A stretch of 64,000 nucleotides of DNA from Allomuricauda sp. M10 (GTDB lineage Bacteria > Bacteroidota > Bacteroidia > Flavobacteriales > Flavobacteriaceae), in contig NZ_JAJGBN010000005.1 of the NCBI RefSeq assembly GCF_020782875.1, positions 124,001 to 188,000 on the forward strand, written 5' to 3'. Below the pieces are notes generated by a model that made no database searches, was not told the DNA's origin, and worked only from the letters and a program-made list of their open reading frames with translations. This document shows positions 62,590 through 64,000 of the stretch, piece after piece; the first letter of the stretch is position 1; each line of letters starts with the position of its first letter. The translations under genes and the position numbers were made by a program.

Positions 62590-62889
62590 CTACCGGATTA
62601 TCAAGAATTTAGCATCTGTATTGGCCTTCACCCAGTGTTCTACCCCTTTGGAAAAGCCAAAATGTTGTTGTACCGTTAAAGTAACGATTTGGTTCTCGAT
62701 ATAAAAATCGATAGAGCCCTCCAAAACGACCAAATGGACATCTTTGGGAGATATATGCTTTGGAAAGACGGCATCCCTGGCCAAACTGATGCTCAAAATT
62801 TCCAATGAAGGTGTTTTGACCAGATGTTCGATCTGTAGACCGTCGAATGGTTGCTGGGCAATGGTGTTGTCGATAGCTATGGCATACAT
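62590..62889 (-). CDS. Small cupin protein in the nos cluster
   Basis: The protein has 99 residues forming one cupin barrel (VHLVVLEGSIDFYIENQ, then FGFSKGVEHWVKAN). Some metal-binding histidines are kept. No function is assigned. It is translated within the nos operon, 10 bases after nosL. Confidence 0.75.
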   Translation of the reverse strand: MYAIAIDNTIAQQPFDGLQIEHLVKTPSLEILSISLARDAVFPKHISPKDVHLVVLEGSIDFYIENQIVTLTVQQHFGFSKGVEHWVKANTDAKFLIIR

Positions 62890-62899
62890 GGTTCAAAGG

Positions 62900-63340
62900 T
62901 TAGAAGTCCAATTTAAATTGTTGTTTCAGTGCGTTCCAAGTCAAGAGTTCCCCTCCATTGACGTCCTTTACATGTAGGGCGGCTTCTTCTTCTGAAAAGG
63001 CACTTAAAAATGCCCCCATGGGACTTGGAATGTTCTCACTGATCAAATAGGTGGCCTTGGTGGCATCGGTCAGTTCTCCCGGTCGATCAAAATCATTTAC
63101 CAGAAATAGGGCCATGGCGGTTCCGTCCTCATCTTTCAACTGGTTCATCATGCATTCAACGGCATCAAAGTTGAAGACCTTGCCCTTTTTGGTCACCAAT
63201 TGGGCGGCATGTTGTTGGTCAACAATGGTCATACTACAATAGTGGCAGCCGACATGCCCGTAATCAATGGGCTTTGGACGGACTTGGCAGCCCAAGGACA
63301 GGACCCCGACCAAAAATAAAGAGAAAAATAGTTTTTTCAT
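62900..63340 (-). CDS. nosL: NosL copper-binding lipoprotein
   Basis: The protein has 146 residues. The signal sequence ends in a lipobox (LSLGCQ). A Cys pair with Met follows (GCHYCSMTI), the NosL copper site. It passes Cu(I) to the NosZ assembly system at the outer face of the membrane. Confidence 0.93.
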   Translation of the reverse strand: MKKLFFSLFLVGVLSLGCQVRPKPIDYGHVGCHYCSMTIVDQQHAAQLVTKKGKVFNFDAVECMMNQLKDEDGTAMALFLVNDFDRPGELTDATKATYLISENIPSPMGAFLSAFSEEEAALHVKDVNGGELLTWNALKQQFKLDF

Positions 63341-63347
63341 TGGATCG

Positions 63348-63962
63348 TCAATTTTGGTTTTTTGTGCTTTTCCAGCCCATGAATGCAGCCACCAAGGTGA
63401 GCATCATACCCATGAACATGAGCCAGGCACCTGTGGATGGCAAAGAGGTGACGTCAAAATTGAGCATTTTTACATGGCCCAATAGGGGGGGCTTGTAGGT
63501 CATCGGACTTCCATCGGGATTGGTCAATTTCATAATGGCATTGGGATCCAAGTTGGTACCATAGTCCACCAGCCACTCATTGAAATCGTACATGCCCAAT
63601 ATTCCCAATATGGACATCAATAGGAACCACCCGAGGAACCATTTATAGCTTACTTTGCCGAGATATCCCAAAACACCGATCAATACTCCAATACCTACCA
63701 TGATTCCTATGACCATGGGAAAAGTGCCAAATTCCCACATTTCCTCAGCTTTGGGCAAGGTGTGCATACCGATATAGTGGTTCAGGCCATCGATGTTCTG
63801 TATATCAAATTCGCTCACGCCCCGTAGACCATTGATGTGGATGTTCAATCCCAACGGATCGGGATATTGGGGGGCACCCAACATAATGTTCCAAAGGGGG
63901 AAGACATACAATCCCAATAGGAAGAGTGGGCCAAGGATCATTAAAATACCAGCCTTTTTCAT
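63348..63962 (-). CDS. Nos-cluster membrane protein
   Basis: The ATG at 63962 gives 204 residues with four membrane helices and a large loop after the first (from LWNIMLGAPQYPDP to about PKAEEMWEFG). The frame also opens eight codons earlier with a TTG. No function is known to me. Its place ahead of nosL, where nosZ should lie beyond the window edge, suggests an electron-transfer or maturation helper. Confidence 0.72.
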   Translation of the reverse strand: MKKAGILMILGPLFLLGLYVFPLWNIMLGAPQYPDPLGLNIHINGLRGVSEFDIQNIDGLNHYIGMHTLPKAEEMWEFGTFPMVIGIMVGIGVLIGVLGYLGKVSYKWFLGWFLLMSILGILGMYDFNEWLVDYGTNLDPNAIMKLTNPDGSPMTYKPPLLGHVKMLNFDVTSLPSTGAWLMFMGMMLTLVAAFMGWKSTKNQN

Positions 63963-64000
63963 TTTTCTTTGATTTAGAGGTTCCAAATTGAATATGATTT

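Noticed and set aside
1..64000. CRISPR arrays or complete insertion sequences
   Set aside because: No regularly spaced repeats, transposase genes or paired terminal inverted repeats were found by reading.

Overview
The window looks like the chromosome of a marine-type flavobacterium (Bacteroidota, Flavobacteriaceae). The evidence is the Bacteroidota-specific Tra genes (TraE/F/G/I/J/K/M/N type), the fused CcsBA-type cytochrome c biogenesis protein, the quinol-type NO reductase, the flavobacterial nos cluster, weak Shine-Dalgarno sites and a TAnnTTTG-like promoter style. No rRNA, intact tRNA, CRISPR array or complete insertion sequence is visible.

Region 1 (1-17232) is an integrated conjugative element, or what is left of one. 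A P-loop ATPase gene, cut by the left edge, is followed by a compact AT-rich defence cargo (776-10111). The cargo encodes a 5-methylcytosine methyltransferase, a protein with two GHKL ATPase domains (MORC/Hsp90-like at the N-terminus, histidine-kinase-like at the C-terminus), a receiver-like protein, an OLD-like ABC ATPase with a TOPRIM domain, and a PD-(D/E)XK nuclease candidate. It resembles a restriction-modification system wired like a two-component system and is the best candidate here for an undescribed system. The mating-pore operon traE-F-G-I-J-K-M-N follows and stops directly against a fragment of an AraC-type regulator.

Region 2 (17277-38084) holds stress and envelope genes. These are an rpsU-NYN-sigma70 operon, a fatty-acid desaturase, a cold-shock protein, a broken prohibitin-like gene, a D-amino-acid operon (VanX-like dipeptidase, PLP racemase, DUF1611 protein), two related cupins, an AraC-like regulator and a slipin. 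A glycan cluster follows (PIG-L deacetylase, two GT4 glycosyltransferases, a GH100-like protein and a GH130 enzyme), then BON-domain and CFA-synthase-like proteins.

Region 3 (38858-63962) is concerned with anaerobic and nitrogen-oxide metabolism. It holds a 5'-truncated ccsBA, a truncated-haemoglobin/flavin-reductase operon, the quinol NO reductase, nadA-nadB, the anaerobic ribonucleotide reductase nrdD-nrdG, a RIC/haemerythrin operon, and a nos accessory cluster (nosL-D-F-Y plus extra membrane proteins). nosZ is expected just beyond the right edge. Two Rrf2-family regulators with cysteine triads lie here. Two distinct palindromic motifs, each repeated three times, suggest two small NO- or Fe-S-responsive regulons: GGACAnnnnTGTCC near ric, rrf2 and the globin, and ATAAAAAGrTmATTTTAT near norZ, nrdG and rrf2/nadA.
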